Below, piece by piece: positions 51,076 through 58,090 of a stretch of 64,000 bases of DNA (position 1 is its first letter; each line of letters opens with the position of its first letter). The notes beneath the pieces are model-generated. The model was not told where the DNA came from and searched no databases. It saw nothing but the letters and a program-made list of their open reading frames with translations. Position numbers and translations under genes: made by a program. Source of the DNA: Agromyces mediolanus (GTDB lineage Bacteria; Actinomycetota; Actinomycetes; Actinomycetales; Microbacteriaceae); contig NZ_JAMBNX010000010.1 in the NCBI RefSeq assembly GCF_023715325.1, positions 62,001 to 126,000 on the forward strand, written 5' to 3'.

Positions 51076-51989
51076 TCGGCTCCACCGTGCTCGGGCTGGA
51101 TGTCGGCGGCTCGAGCGTGAAGTACCGGCTTGCCTCGGCCGGCCAGGCGGACGGGATGCCGGACGCCGTCGCGGCGGGCGTCGCCCCCGCCCTCGCGGAA
51201 GAGCTGCCGGCGACCCTCGCCGAGCTCGCCCGCACCGTCTCCGCCGGGCACCGCCTCGCGGCCGTCGCGGTCGCGATCCCCGGGCTCGTGGACGAGGCGA
51301 CGGGCACCGTCATCCGCTCCTCGAACGTGCCCGCCCTCGACGGCCGCGCCCTCGGCCCCGAGCTGTCGGCCCTCCTCGGAGTGCCGGTGACGATCCTGAA
51401 CGACGGCCGCGCGGCGGCCGTCGCCGAGGCCCGCTGGGGTGCGGGCGCCGGCGAGCGCGACGTGTTCACGCTCGCGCTCGGCACGGGCATCGCCGGCTCG
51501 CACCTCGTCGACGGCGTGATCGCGGACGGCGCGCACGGCTCGGCCGGCGAACTCGGGCACGTCGTCGTCGAGCCCGGCGGGCGACGCTGCTCCTGCGGGC
51601 AGCGTGGATGCCTGGAGACCCTCCTCGGCGCGCCGGCGCTCCGCCGCGCGTGGAACGCTGCCGGCGGCGAGGGCTCGGCCCGCGAGCTGCTGGCCGCCTA
51701 CGACGAGGGCGACCCCCGCGCCGTGCCGATCGTGCGCTCTGCGGCGCGGCACCTCGCCGACGCCGTGCTGACGCTACTCGCCCTCGTCGACCCCGGGGTC
51801 GTCATCGTCGGCGGCGGGCTCGCGAGCGCGCCGCACCGGCTGGTCGAGCTCGCGGCCGGGTACGTGGCCGAGCAGGCGACGTTCCACCGGGTGCCGCCGA
51901 TCGTTCCCGCCGAGCTCGGCCGCTGGGCCGGGGCCGTGGGAACCGCCGCGGAGGCCCGGGCGCTCGCCGCCCGCGTGGTCGCCGCCTGA
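51072..51989 (+). CDS. ROK-family sugar kinase
   Basis: 305 residues, ATGA overlap with cutC. N-terminal GLDVGGSSVKYRLA (phosphate loop), NDGRAAAVAEARWGAGAGERDVFTLALGTGIAGSHLVDG, the catalytic region GELGHVVVEPGG and the zinc motif CSCGQRGCLETLLG. There is no helix-turn-helix, so it is a kinase, probably acting on glucose, a hexosamine or a similar sugar delivered by the ABC importer. Last gene of the operon; followed by repeats. Confidence 0.9.
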   Translation: MIGSTVLGLDVGGSSVKYRLASAGQADGMPDAVAAGVAPALAEELPATLAELARTVSAGHRLAAVAVAIPGLVDEATGTVIRSSNVPALDGRALGPELSALLGVPVTILNDGRAAAVAEARWGAGAGERDVFTLALGTGIAGSHLVDGVIADGAHGSAGELGHVVVEPGGRRCSCGQRGCLETLLGAPALRRAWNAAGGEGSARELLAAYDEGDPRAVPIVRSAARHLADAVLTLLALVDPGVVIVGGGLASAPHRLVELAAGYVAEQATFHRVPPIVPAELGRWAGAVGTAAEARALAARVVAA

Positions 51990-52069
51990 GCCGGCGGAGC
52001 GGCGCCGGGTGCCCACACACGCCCGGCGCCGCTTCCGTCTTCCCTCCGGCCTGCCTGCGCCGCCTGCGC

Positions 52070-52192
52070 GCCCGCGCCACTTCGCCCCGCCCTCCGGCCC
52101 CACCCCACGCGCCCGCGCCACTTCGCCCCGCCCTCCGGCCCCACCCCACGCGCCCGCGCCACTTCGCCCCGCCCTCCGGCCCCACCCCACGC
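52070..52192. repeat. 41-bp tandem repeat, three perfect units
   Basis: Identical units start at 52070, 52111 and 52152 with GCCCGCGCCACTTCGCCCCG. A fourth begins at 52193 and runs into the 38-bp element. Each unit carries the GCGCCACTTC half-site of the 43.7-kb array. Confidence 0.9.
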
Positions 52193-52196
52193 GCCC

Positions 52197-52234
52197 GCGC
52201 CACTTCGCCCTCGTTGCGCCAGCAAAGATGGCGC
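52197..52234. repeat. 38-bp inverted-repeat element, copy 5
   Basis: GCGCCACTT, 20-base interior with TTGCGCCAGCA, then AGATGGCGC (arm with substitutions). Same length and conserved core as the copies at 43.7-44.4 kb. Confidence 0.7.
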
Positions 52235-52373
52235 GTTCGCGTGCAAGTGGCGCGGGCGCTGCCGCGTTCGGCGCCGGCTCGATCCCGCCACGAACGGAAT
52301 GGTGCGCGCCACTTCCGCGTTGCCACCTGGCACGGGGCGCCGTGCGGGCGCCGGCATCGACGGGGAGGCGCAT

Positions 52374-52808
52374 ATGTCAGCACAGGGCGAGGGTCGGGTC
52401 AGGCAGCTTCGGCTCGTGGCATCCGTCCCCGAGGGCGAGGACTTCGAGGCGACGCTCGCCTTCTACCGCGACGTGCTCGGGATGCCGGTGCAGGAGTCGT
52501 ACGAGGCCGAGGGCGACGCCCGGGTCGTGATCCTGGATGCCGGGCGCGCGACGCTCGAGCTGTCGAACGCCGCCCAGGTGCGCTTCATCGACCGGGTCGA
52601 GGCCGAGGGCAAGCCGAGCGCCGCGCTCCGGGTCGCCCTCGAGGTCGACGACTCCGTCGCTGCGACCGACGACGCGGTCGCGGGCGGCGCCGAGCTCGTC
52701 GCCGAGGCCCGCGAGACGCCCTGGCGCTCGATGAACGCTCGGTTGAACGGCCCGGCCGGTCTGCAGCTCACCCTGTTCCAGGAGCTGGGCGAGCCCGGCG
52801 AGGCGTAG
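52374..52808 (+). CDS. VOC-superfamily (glyoxalase-fold) protein
   Basis: 144 residues from the ATG at 52374, preceded by GGGGAGG. RLVASVPEGEDFEATLAFYRDVLGMPVQESYEAEGDARVVILDAGRATLELS and NARLNGPAGLQLTLFQEL form the two half-modules. No clear metal triad, so it could be a binding protein. The last 41 bases overlap the convergent PPOX gene. Confidence 0.82.
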   Translation: MSAQGEGRVRQLRLVASVPEGEDFEATLAFYRDVLGMPVQESYEAEGDARVVILDAGRATLELSNAAQVRFIDRVEAEGKPSAALRVALEVDDSVAATDDAVAGGAELVAEARETPWRSMNARLNGPAGLQLTLFQELGEPGEA

Positions 52809-53226
52809 CGCCGAGCGCGACCTCGCGCATCACGGGCGTGGCGCCGCGGAAGTCGCCGTGCCTCGCCCAGTCCAGCTCGACGCGCACGAGCACGACCGTG
52901 CCGGCCTCGAAGGAGCCCGCGAACTCGGGGAAGGCCGCGAGGTACTCCGCCGTGCAGCGCTCGAGCTCCGCCCCGGTCGGCAGCTCGGCGCGCCCCTCGG
53001 CCTGCAGCGTGGTGCCGTCGGCGCCGCCGACGACGACGGCGACCCGGCCGTCGCGGCCGAGGTTCGCGATCTTCCGCGAGTCCGGCTTCGCGTCGAACAG
53101 CAGCTCACCCCGGTCGCTCGCGGTGATCGCGAGATAGGCGGCCTGCGGCGAGGCATCCGGCCCGAGGGTCGAGACGACGCCCGCCCGCTGTACCCGGACG
53201 TACGCGATCAGCTCAGCCAGCTCCAT
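52768..53226 (-). CDS. Pyridoxamine-5'-phosphate-oxidase-fold (PPOX) F420/FMN-dependent protein
   Basis: 152 residues. Split-barrel pattern LIAYVRVQRAGVVSTLGPDASPQAAYLAITASDRGELLFDAKPDSRKIANLGRDGRVAVVVGG matches the PPOX class of flavin or F420-binding proteins common in Actinobacteria. The C-terminal end (VALGATPRRARPAPGTG) extends into the VOC gene. TACGCT six bases before the ATG indicates a leaderless transcript. Confidence 0.82.
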   Translation of the reverse strand: MELAELIAYVRVQRAGVVSTLGPDASPQAAYLAITASDRGELLFDAKPDSRKIANLGRDGRVAVVVGGADGTTLQAEGRAELPTGAELERCTAEYLAAFPEFAGSFEAGTVVLVRVELDWARHGDFRGATPVMREVALGATPRRARPAPGTG

Positions 53227-53232
53227 CGCGCC

Positions 53233-53238
53233 AGCGTA
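53233..53238 (-). promoter_or_regulatory. -10 box of leaderless promoter (PPOX gene)
   Basis: TACGCT on the minus strand, six bases, ATG at 53226. Confidence 0.55.
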
Positions 53239-53262
53239 TCGGGCGCGATCCCGGCCGGCGCC

Positions 53263-53976
53263 TCAGCGCGACAGTTCCCGCGCCGGCGGCACGACCTCGC
53301 GGCCGGCGTCCCAGGGCTCGGCCCAGCCGAGTTCGTCGAACATGCGCGAGAGGATCAACGCCGTCACGCCCCACACCAGCCGCTCGCCCACCGTGAAGGC
53401 CGGCGAACGATGCACGAAGCCGTCGCGGCGCAGCACCGTCATCGCCCGGTTGGCGGGCGCGAGCAGCTCCGCGACGGGCACGCGGAACACGTCGACCGAC
53501 TCGTCGTGGTCGACCGCGGCGACGCGCGACTCGTGCGTCCACCAGGCGGGCACGGGCGTCACGAGGTGGCGGCTGAGCGGCACCGGCATGGGCGGCAGCT
53601 CGCCGAGCGGCTCGATGCCGCCGGTCTCGACGCCGGTCTCCTCGCGCGCCTCGCGGAGCGCGGCGGCCACCGCGCCGGCATCGGATGCCTCGAGCCGCCC
53701 GCCGGGGAACGCGATCTGCCCGGCGTGCGTGCCGAGCGTCGCCGCCCGGCGCAGGAGCAGCACGTCGAGGTCGCGCGGCACGACGGTGGCCGCGGCATCC
53801 GCCGGCTCCGCCGGCACCTGGTCGAGCACGCCGAACAGCACGAGCACGGCGGCGGGCCGGAGCTCGGCGGGGTCGGGCATCGCGAGGCCCGGGATCCGGG
53901 TGGTCGGCGCATCCGGCCCCGAGAACCAGTCGAGACCGCGCTCGCAGAGCGCGAGAAGATCGGCACGGGCGTCCAC
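53263..53976 (-). CDS. CoA pyrophosphatase-type Nudix hydrolase
   Basis: 237 residues from GTG at 53976. LLLRRAATLGTHAGQIAFPGGRLEASD followed by LREAREETGVE is the extended CoA-diphosphatase Nudix pattern (UPF0035 plus Nudix box). It would cleave CoA into 4'-phosphopantetheine and 3',5'-ADP or act on related nucleotides. TACGCT six bases before the GTG supports this start. Confidence 0.85.
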   Translation of the reverse strand: MDARADLLALCERGLDWFSGPDAPTTRIPGLAMPDPAELRPAAVLVLFGVLDQVPAEPADAAATVVPRDLDVLLLRRAATLGTHAGQIAFPGGRLEASDAGAVAAALREAREETGVETGGIEPLGELPPMPVPLSRHLVTPVPAWWTHESRVAAVDHDESVDVFRVPVAELLAPANRAMTVLRRDGFVHRSPAFTVGERLVWGVTALILSRMFDELGWAEPWDAGREVVPPARELSR

Positions 53977-53982
53977 GGCCCC

Positions 53983-53988
53983 AGCGTA
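53983..53988 (-). promoter_or_regulatory. -10 box of leaderless promoter (CoA Nudix gene)
   Basis: TACGCT on the minus strand, six bases, GTG at 53976. Confidence 0.55.
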
Positions 53989-54055
53989 GCGAAGCGACGC
54001 GTACCGTTCACCGGAATGCGGCGCAACCCTCAGCCGTCGTCCACGAAACCCCGCG

Positions 54056-54061
54056 TACGCT
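54056..54061 (+). promoter_or_regulatory. -10 box of leaderless promoter (endonuclease/phosphatase gene)
   Basis: TACGCT, seven bases, ATG at 54069. Confidence 0.55.
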
Positions 54062-54068
54062 GTGGAGA

Positions 54069-54773
54069 ATGCTGATCATCAGCTACAACCTGCGGAAGCA
54101 CCGCGCGATCTCCGAGCTCGCGGCGCTCGACGAGCGCTACTCGCCCGACGCCATCTGCCTGCAAGAGGTCGACACGGCGGGCCTCGCCGAGGACATCGGG
54201 CGGATGCAGCTCGCGCACTCGACCACGGGCAACCGGCTCGGGCTCGCGATGTACTACCGGCCCGACCGGCTGCTCCCCCGCGACGTGCGCGCCTTCGCGC
54301 TGAAGAAGTCGCTGCACGACCGGGTGCTGCGCCCCGCGCACGAGCGGCTGCTCGCGGTGCGCTTCGACGACCTCGAGCACGACCGCGAGCTCACGATCGC
54401 CTCGTTCCACGCAGCCCCGCTCACCGCCCTGAACTCGCTGCGGCGCGCGCAGATCAACGCCGCCCTCGGCGAGCTGCAGCTGCTCGGCCCGAACCTCCCG
54501 GCACTCATGGTGGGCGACTACAACTACCCGGTCTTCAAGGACAACCTCGCCGAGAAGATCCGCGAGGCGGGCTACGAGCTGACCCTGAGCGACCGGCACA
54601 CATACACCCGCTACCGCTACTTCCGTGGGCACTTCGACTTCGCCACCTCGGCGGGCCTCGACCTGCGCAGCATCGAGACGCTGCCTCGCGGCGAGTCCGA
54701 CCACCTGCCGATCCTCGTCGACGCGCACTACACGGGCGCCGAGATCGAGTCCGATATCGACGTCGTCATCTAG
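54069..54773 (+). CDS. Endonuclease/exonuclease/phosphatase-family protein
   Basis: 234 residues. The EEP fold is shown by ISYNLRKH (Asn ligand), DAICLQEVDTA (catalytic Glu), IASFHAAPLTALNSLRR, LMVGDYNYPV (Asp-x-Asn) and the final GESDHLPILVD (Asp-His pair). All catalytic positions are present, so it should hydrolyse phosphodiesters or phosphomonoesters in an Mg-dependent way. No signal peptide, so cytoplasmic. Substrate (DNA, lipid, nucleotide) undetermined. Confidence 0.85.
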   Translation: MLIISYNLRKHRAISELAALDERYSPDAICLQEVDTAGLAEDIGRMQLAHSTTGNRLGLAMYYRPDRLLPRDVRAFALKKSLHDRVLRPAHERLLAVRFDDLEHDRELTIASFHAAPLTALNSLRRAQINAALGELQLLGPNLPALMVGDYNYPVFKDNLAEKIREAGYELTLSDRHTYTRYRYFRGHFDFATSAGLDLRSIETLPRGESDHLPILVDAHYTGAEIESDIDVVI

Positions 54774-54836
54774 ACGACGCCCGCGCCGTCCGGCGCAGGG
54801 CGCGGATGCCTCGGCCCGCCCGTCGCCGGACGCCTC

Positions 54837-54866
54837 TTGCGTTATCGGCACCTATCTTCCTATAGT
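54837..54866 (+). promoter_or_regulatory. Leaderless promoter of the PadR operon
   Basis: TTGCGT (54837-54842), 18-base spacer, TATAGT (54861-54866), six bases, ATG at 54873. The best-formed -35/-10 pair among the leaderless starts. Confidence 0.7.
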
Positions 54867-54872
54867 GGCGCC

Positions 54873-55244
54873 ATGCCACGACGACGACCAGGCGCACTGC
54901 TCCCGCTCGAGCTCGACATCCTCGACGCGGGTTCGACCCTGCAGGCGGCCGAGGGATCCTTCTTCGGTTTCAGCCTCGCCCGAGCCATTGCCGACCGTGA
55001 CGGCTCGACCCTGCTCGCCCACGGCACGCTCTATAAGGCGTTGACGCGGATGGCGACGGCAGGCCTCCTCGAATCCGAGTGGGAGGCGCCAGAGCCAGCC
55101 GAGGCCGAGGGCCGCCCGCGGCGGCGCCTCTACCGAGTCACGGCCGCGGGTGCGACGGCGCTCGAAATGGCGCGGCTCGAGGCATCCGCCCGCGCCGCCG
55201 CCGCGGCCGCCGCGAGCCGCGCGACCCGGCCGGTGACCGCATGA
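54873..55244 (+). CDS. PadR-family transcriptional regulator
   Basis: 123 residues. Short PadR type: LLPLELDILDAGSTLQAAEGSFFGFSLARAI, then GTLYKALTRMATAGLLESEWEAPEPAEAEGRPRRRLYRVTAAGATAL, the winged helix with the conserved GTLYxxLxRLxxxGLL and the RRYYxLTxxG-like wing. The C-terminal dimer helix is Ala-rich and short. First gene of a three-gene operon with two membrane/secreted proteins it probably controls. Confidence 0.88.
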   Translation: MPRRRPGALLPLELDILDAGSTLQAAEGSFFGFSLARAIADRDGSTLLAHGTLYKALTRMATAGLLESEWEAPEPAEAEGRPRRRLYRVTAAGATALEMARLEASARAAAAAAASRATRPVTA

Positions 55245-55987
55245 GCGGGGTGCTGCGCTCGGCCGAGTACCGCCTGGCCGCGCGCCACGTACTCCGCTGG
55301 ACCGCGTGGTACACCCGTGGCCTCGACCCGGCCGTCGCCGGCGCCAGGCAAGACGAAATCGCCTCCGACCTGTACGAGCACGCACGCTGGGCCGAGGAGG
55401 CCGGGGTCGACGCCGACGAGCTCGCCCGCTCCATCCGGGGGCGAGCACTTCGCGGCGTCCCCGCCGACCTCGCCTGGCGCGCGGGCGCGCTGCAGCGCGT
55501 CGACCCGCGACTCCGCTCGGCGCGGCGCGCCGAGGCGTCGCTCCGCTCGCTCGTCGCGACGATCGGGATCGTGGATGCCGCCCTCGGCGCCTTCGTCGCC
55601 GTGCGAGTGGTGAGGGCCCTCCTCATCGGCGACGTCGCCCAGGTGCCCGGCCCCGCGATCGGGGCGATCGCCCTCGGGACGATCGCCCTCATCGCGACCT
55701 TCGCGCTCTCCGGCCCACGCCAGCGCGGTTGGGCCGCGCTGCTGCTCGCCGTGCCGACGACCCTGATCTTCGCCCAGACCGCGCTGGCGCTCTACTTCCT
55801 CAGCGCCACCGCGGTGCTGCTCGTCAACCGCGTGAGCTGGTGGCAGCCGGCCGCGCTCGCAGTCGGCCTCGCGCTCGCCGCCGTGTGCGTCACCGCCGCG
55901 GTGCACTGGCTCCGCCCGACCCGCGGCGCGGCGCGCGACATCCGCGCCGACGCATCCACACCGAACGAAGGAGTGCCGCATGCCTGA
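55241..55987 (+). CDS. Membrane protein with cytoplasmic helical N-terminus, PadR-associated
   Basis: 248 residues, ATGA overlap with the PadR gene. Residues 1-90 are soluble and helical (YTRGLDPAVAGARQDEIASDLYEHARWAEEAG, a pattern seen in DUF1700/HAAS-like proteins paired with PadR regulators). Then come four to five membrane segments (SLVATIGIVDAALGAFVAVRVVRALLIG, AIGAIALGTIALIATFALSG, WAALLLAVPTTLIFAQTALALYFL, ALAVGLALAAVCVTAAVHWL). The function of such PadR partners is mostly unknown; envelope-stress sensing is a guess. Confidence 0.7.
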   Translation: MSGVLRSAEYRLAARHVLRWTAWYTRGLDPAVAGARQDEIASDLYEHARWAEEAGVDADELARSIRGRALRGVPADLAWRAGALQRVDPRLRSARRAEASLRSLVATIGIVDAALGAFVAVRVVRALLIGDVAQVPGPAIGAIALGTIALIATFALSGPRQRGWAALLLAVPTTLIFAQTALALYFLSATAVLLVNRVSWWQPAALAVGLALAAVCVTAAVHWLRPTRGAARDIRADASTPNEGVPHA

Positions 55988-56573
55988 GCCCGAGTATGAG
56001 CCGCGCCGCGCCCGACGCGCCAAGATCGCACTCGCGGTCGCCGGAGCGCTGACCATCGCCGCCGTCGGCGGCGGCGCCGCGTTCGCAATGACCTCCGCGG
56101 CCGTCGTCGCCGAGCACGAGGCGGAGGCGGCGCAGCTCGTCGAGCTTCCCCCGGTGACGGCGGCCCCGCCGACCGAGGTCCCGCCGACGGATGGCGTCGA
56201 GGCCCCTGCCGGCGCGGGTGTGTCGGATGCGAGCTCGGACGCCGAGTTCCCCGTCTACGACGCCGACACCGACATCGCGACGATCCCGCGCCCCGCCGAC
56301 GATCCGGATCCCGCGAACACCGAGATCTGGCTGACCCAGCAGCGCATCATCGCGCAGTGCATGCGGGAGCAGGGCTTCGAACATCGGTATGCGGCGTATT
56401 GGCTCGCTTCTGGCGATCCGGTCCTCATCCGGGATGCCCTCGGCAACCCGTCCAGCGACGAGTACCTGCTCGCCCTGTGGGGCGACACCGGAGCAGGCGA
56501 CGACTATCACTGGGAGGAGGCGGGCTGTCACGGCTACGCGGTCCACGTCACCGGCATGGACGACGCGAACTAG
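55980..56573 (+). CDS. Membrane-anchored exported protein of unknown function
   Basis: 197 residues, overlapping the preceding gene by eight bases. A single N-terminal helix (residues 14-37, AKIALAVAGALTIAAVGGGA) is followed by a Pro/Ala/Glu-rich acidic spacer and a C-terminal domain with QQRIIAQCMREQGFEHRYAAYWLASG and YHWEEAGCHGYAVHVTG. The two cysteines may form a disulfide. The CMREQGF-like pattern occurs in uncharacterised actinobacterial secreted proteins. Third gene of the PadR operon. Confidence 0.65.
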   Translation: MPEPEYEPRRARRAKIALAVAGALTIAAVGGGAAFAMTSAAVVAEHEAEAAQLVELPPVTAAPPTEVPPTDGVEAPAGAGVSDASSDAEFPVYDADTDIATIPRPADDPDPANTEIWLTQQRIIAQCMREQGFEHRYAAYWLASGDPVLIRDALGNPSSDEYLLALWGDTGAGDDYHWEEAGCHGYAVHVTGMDDAN

Positions 56574-56579
56574 CGGGGG

Positions 56580-56948
56580 TCAGCCGCCGAACGACCCGTC
56601 GAGCGCGCTGCCGACCGCACCCGCGAGCGCGCCGAGCACCACCGCCACGACCATGACGCCCATCGCCGCCGCCAACGGACGCCGACTGGGCCCGCGCCTG
56701 GCGAGCCGCACGATCGAGACGACCATGCCGACGATGAGCGCGACCGCCGTCGTGAGCATCGCGAACCAGCTGCCGGAGCGCTTCACGATGGCGCAGACTT
56801 CGCCGGCGCACCCCATCGCGTCCACGCCGACGAGGGCGCCCGCGATGAGCGCCGCCCCGGCGACCACGAACATCAGGATGAGCACGAAGACCGTGAGCAG
56901 CACGTTCGTCAGCTGATCGGTGGCGGGTCCGTCGTCGCGAGAGCTCAT
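56580..56948 (-). CDS. Small membrane protein, three helices
   Basis: 122 residues from the ATG at 56948, chosen because TAGGCT lies seven bases upstream. Hydrophobic segments LLTVFVLILMFVVAGAALIAGALVG, WFAMLTTAVALIVGMVVSIV and LAAAMGVMVVAVVLGALAGAVG. Two cysteines in CAGEVCAIVKRSG lie in the loop after the first helix. No recognised family. Confidence 0.65.
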   Translation of the reverse strand: MSSRDDGPATDQLTNVLLTVFVLILMFVVAGAALIAGALVGVDAMGCAGEVCAIVKRSGSWFAMLTTAVALIVGMVVSIVRLARRGPSRRPLAAAMGVMVVAVVLGALAGAVGSALDGSFGG

Positions 56949-56955
56949 GCTCAGG

Positions 56956-56961
56956 AGCCTA
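56956..56961 (-). promoter_or_regulatory. -10 box of leaderless promoter (three-helix protein)
   Basis: TAGGCT on the minus strand, seven bases, ATG at 56948. Confidence 0.55.
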
Positions 56962-57030
56962 CGGGGGCGCCATCCGGGCCGACGACGCACGCCCCTCGCA
57001 CGGGGGCGTGCCGCTCCTCCCGCTCGGCGC

Positions 57031-57036
57031 TACGCT
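57031..57036 (+). promoter_or_regulatory. -10 box of the DUF805 gene
   Basis: TACGCT about 60 bases before the DUF805 start; the mRNA would have a leader of roughly 50 bases with the RBS GAGGAG. Confidence 0.45.
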
Positions 57037-57095
57037 GGCGCCGTTCGCGGGCAGCATTGCCGCGGCGCATCCGGTTCCACCCTACGAGGAGCACG

Positions 57096-57548
57096 ATGAT
57101 GACGACCACTGCGACGACCGACGCCGCCCTCGACCGCCCGCTGTACGGGGCGACGTTCGGGCAGGCGATCTCCCGCTTCTTCAAGAAGTACGCCACCTTC
57201 TCGGGCCGCGCGAGCCGCAGCGAGTTCTGGTGGTGGTACCTCGCCAGCGCGATCGTGAGCGGCGCGCTCTCGCTCGCCATGTCGCTCTCCGGCGGCTGGA
57301 TGTACGACGCCGCGACGAACACGATGACCGCCCCGAGCGGCGGCTACGTGTTCTTCGCCTCCGTGCTCGGGCTCTGGGGGCTCGCGACGTTCATCCCCTG
57401 GGTCGCCCTCAGCTGGCGTCGCCTGCACGACTCGAACCGGCCGGGCCCCTGGTGGTTCATCGGCTTCATCCCGATCATCGGCGGCATCATCCTGCTGGTG
57501 TTCTTCCTGATGCCGAGCGATCCCGCCGGCGCGCGCTTCGACCGCTGA
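57096..57548 (+). CDS. DUF805-family membrane protein
   Basis: 150 residues; the second ATG (57099) is better spaced from GAGGAG and equally likely. DUF805 hallmarks: FFKKYATFSGRASRSEFWWWYL before the first helix, and WRRLHDSNRPGPWWFIGFIPIIGGIILLVFFLMPS at the end (RLHDxxxxGWW..IPxxG). Four helices. Integral inner-membrane proteins of this family are widespread and unexplained; the cytoplasmic SGRASRSE segment is invariant. Confidence 0.88.
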   Translation: MMTTTATTDAALDRPLYGATFGQAISRFFKKYATFSGRASRSEFWWWYLASAIVSGALSLAMSLSGGWMYDAATNTMTAPSGGYVFFASVLGLWGLATFIPWVALSWRRLHDSNRPGPWWFIGFIPIIGGIILLVFFLMPSDPAGARFDR

Positions 57549-57554
57549 GCGCGG

Positions 57555-57585
57555 TCGGGCGCTGAGCGCGACGCTCAGCGCCCGA
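57555..57585. terminator. Hairpin terminator, 14-bp perfect stem
   Basis: TCGGGCGCTGAGCG pairs with CGCTCAGCGCCCGA around a three-base loop. It includes the stop codon of the convergent NYN gene, so it serves both transcripts. Confidence 0.65.
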
Positions 57586-58006
57586 GCAGCCGGTTCAGCC
57601 AGCCCGGCCCCGCGATGAGCGCGGCCGGGTCGAGCCTCGCGCGCAGGCCCCGGTCGGCGGTGACGACGAGCGGTCGCAGGGATGCCTCGGCCGCGGCGAG
57701 CTCGACGATGGTCGTGTCGCCGTCGGCCGGTGCGGCCACGACGAGGATGCCGTCGGGCCCAGCGGCACCGCGCGCCGCGCCCTCGACGACGGCGGTGACC
57801 GCGTCGAGGCGGAGCAGCGCGCCCGCGGCCCGTCCGCCCGCCTCCGGTCCGCCCGCCTCCGGCGCTTCGACCTCGGCCCCGAGGAGCGCGGGGAGCCCGG
57901 CGATCAGCCGCGTCGCGGCGCCGCGCCGGTCGCGCCACCACCCGTCGGGGCGCGAGCCCATGACGTTCGCGACGTCGACGATGAGGCGGACGGGTTCGGC
58001 GGTCAT
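57575..58006 (-). CDS. NYN/PIN-like domain protein
   Basis: 143 residues from the ATG at 58006. VRLIVDVANVMGSRPDGWWRDRRGAATRLIAGLPALL is the NYN/YacP-like N-terminus with the first catalytic Asp and Asn; GDTTIVELAAAE and VVTADRGLRARL supply later acidic residues (TxDRGLR pattern). A role as a metal-dependent ribonuclease is predicted from the fold. A PEAGGPEAGG direct repeat near residue 52 is encoded by duplicated 15-base units. Confidence 0.75.
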   Translation of the reverse strand: MTAEPVRLIVDVANVMGSRPDGWWRDRRGAATRLIAGLPALLGAEVEAPEAGGPEAGGRAAGALLRLDAVTAVVEGAARGAAGPDGILVVAAPADGDTTIVELAAAEASLRPLVVTADRGLRARLDPAALIAGPGWLNRLLGR

Positions 58007-58064
58007 GTTCCGATTCTGCACCCGCGCCTGTGGAGGGCGAACGCCGCTCGCCCGGTCCGCGCCG

Positions 58065-58070
58065 TAGGCT
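58065..58070 (+). promoter_or_regulatory. -10 box of the DUF2188-fusion gene
   Basis: TAGGCT with a start point near 58077, giving a short leader containing GGGAGGAGG before the ATG at 58091. Confidence 0.45.
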
Positions 58071-58090
58071 CCCCGGGAGGAGGCCCACTT

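Larger units (their letters stand above)
51990..52373. other. Repeat-containing spacer after the ROK kinase
   Basis: 384 bases without a gene. It contains the 41-bp tandem repeat (52070-52192), a 38-bp element copy (52197-52234) and further GCGCCACTTC/CAAGTGGCGC half-sites at 52240-52320. The VOC gene RBS lies at its end. Confidence 0.75.

Noticed and set aside
52299..52373. Longer start for the VOC protein at 52299
   Set aside because: The extension encodes Arg/Gly-rich residues from repeat-derived DNA, and the ATG at 52374 has GGGGAGG.
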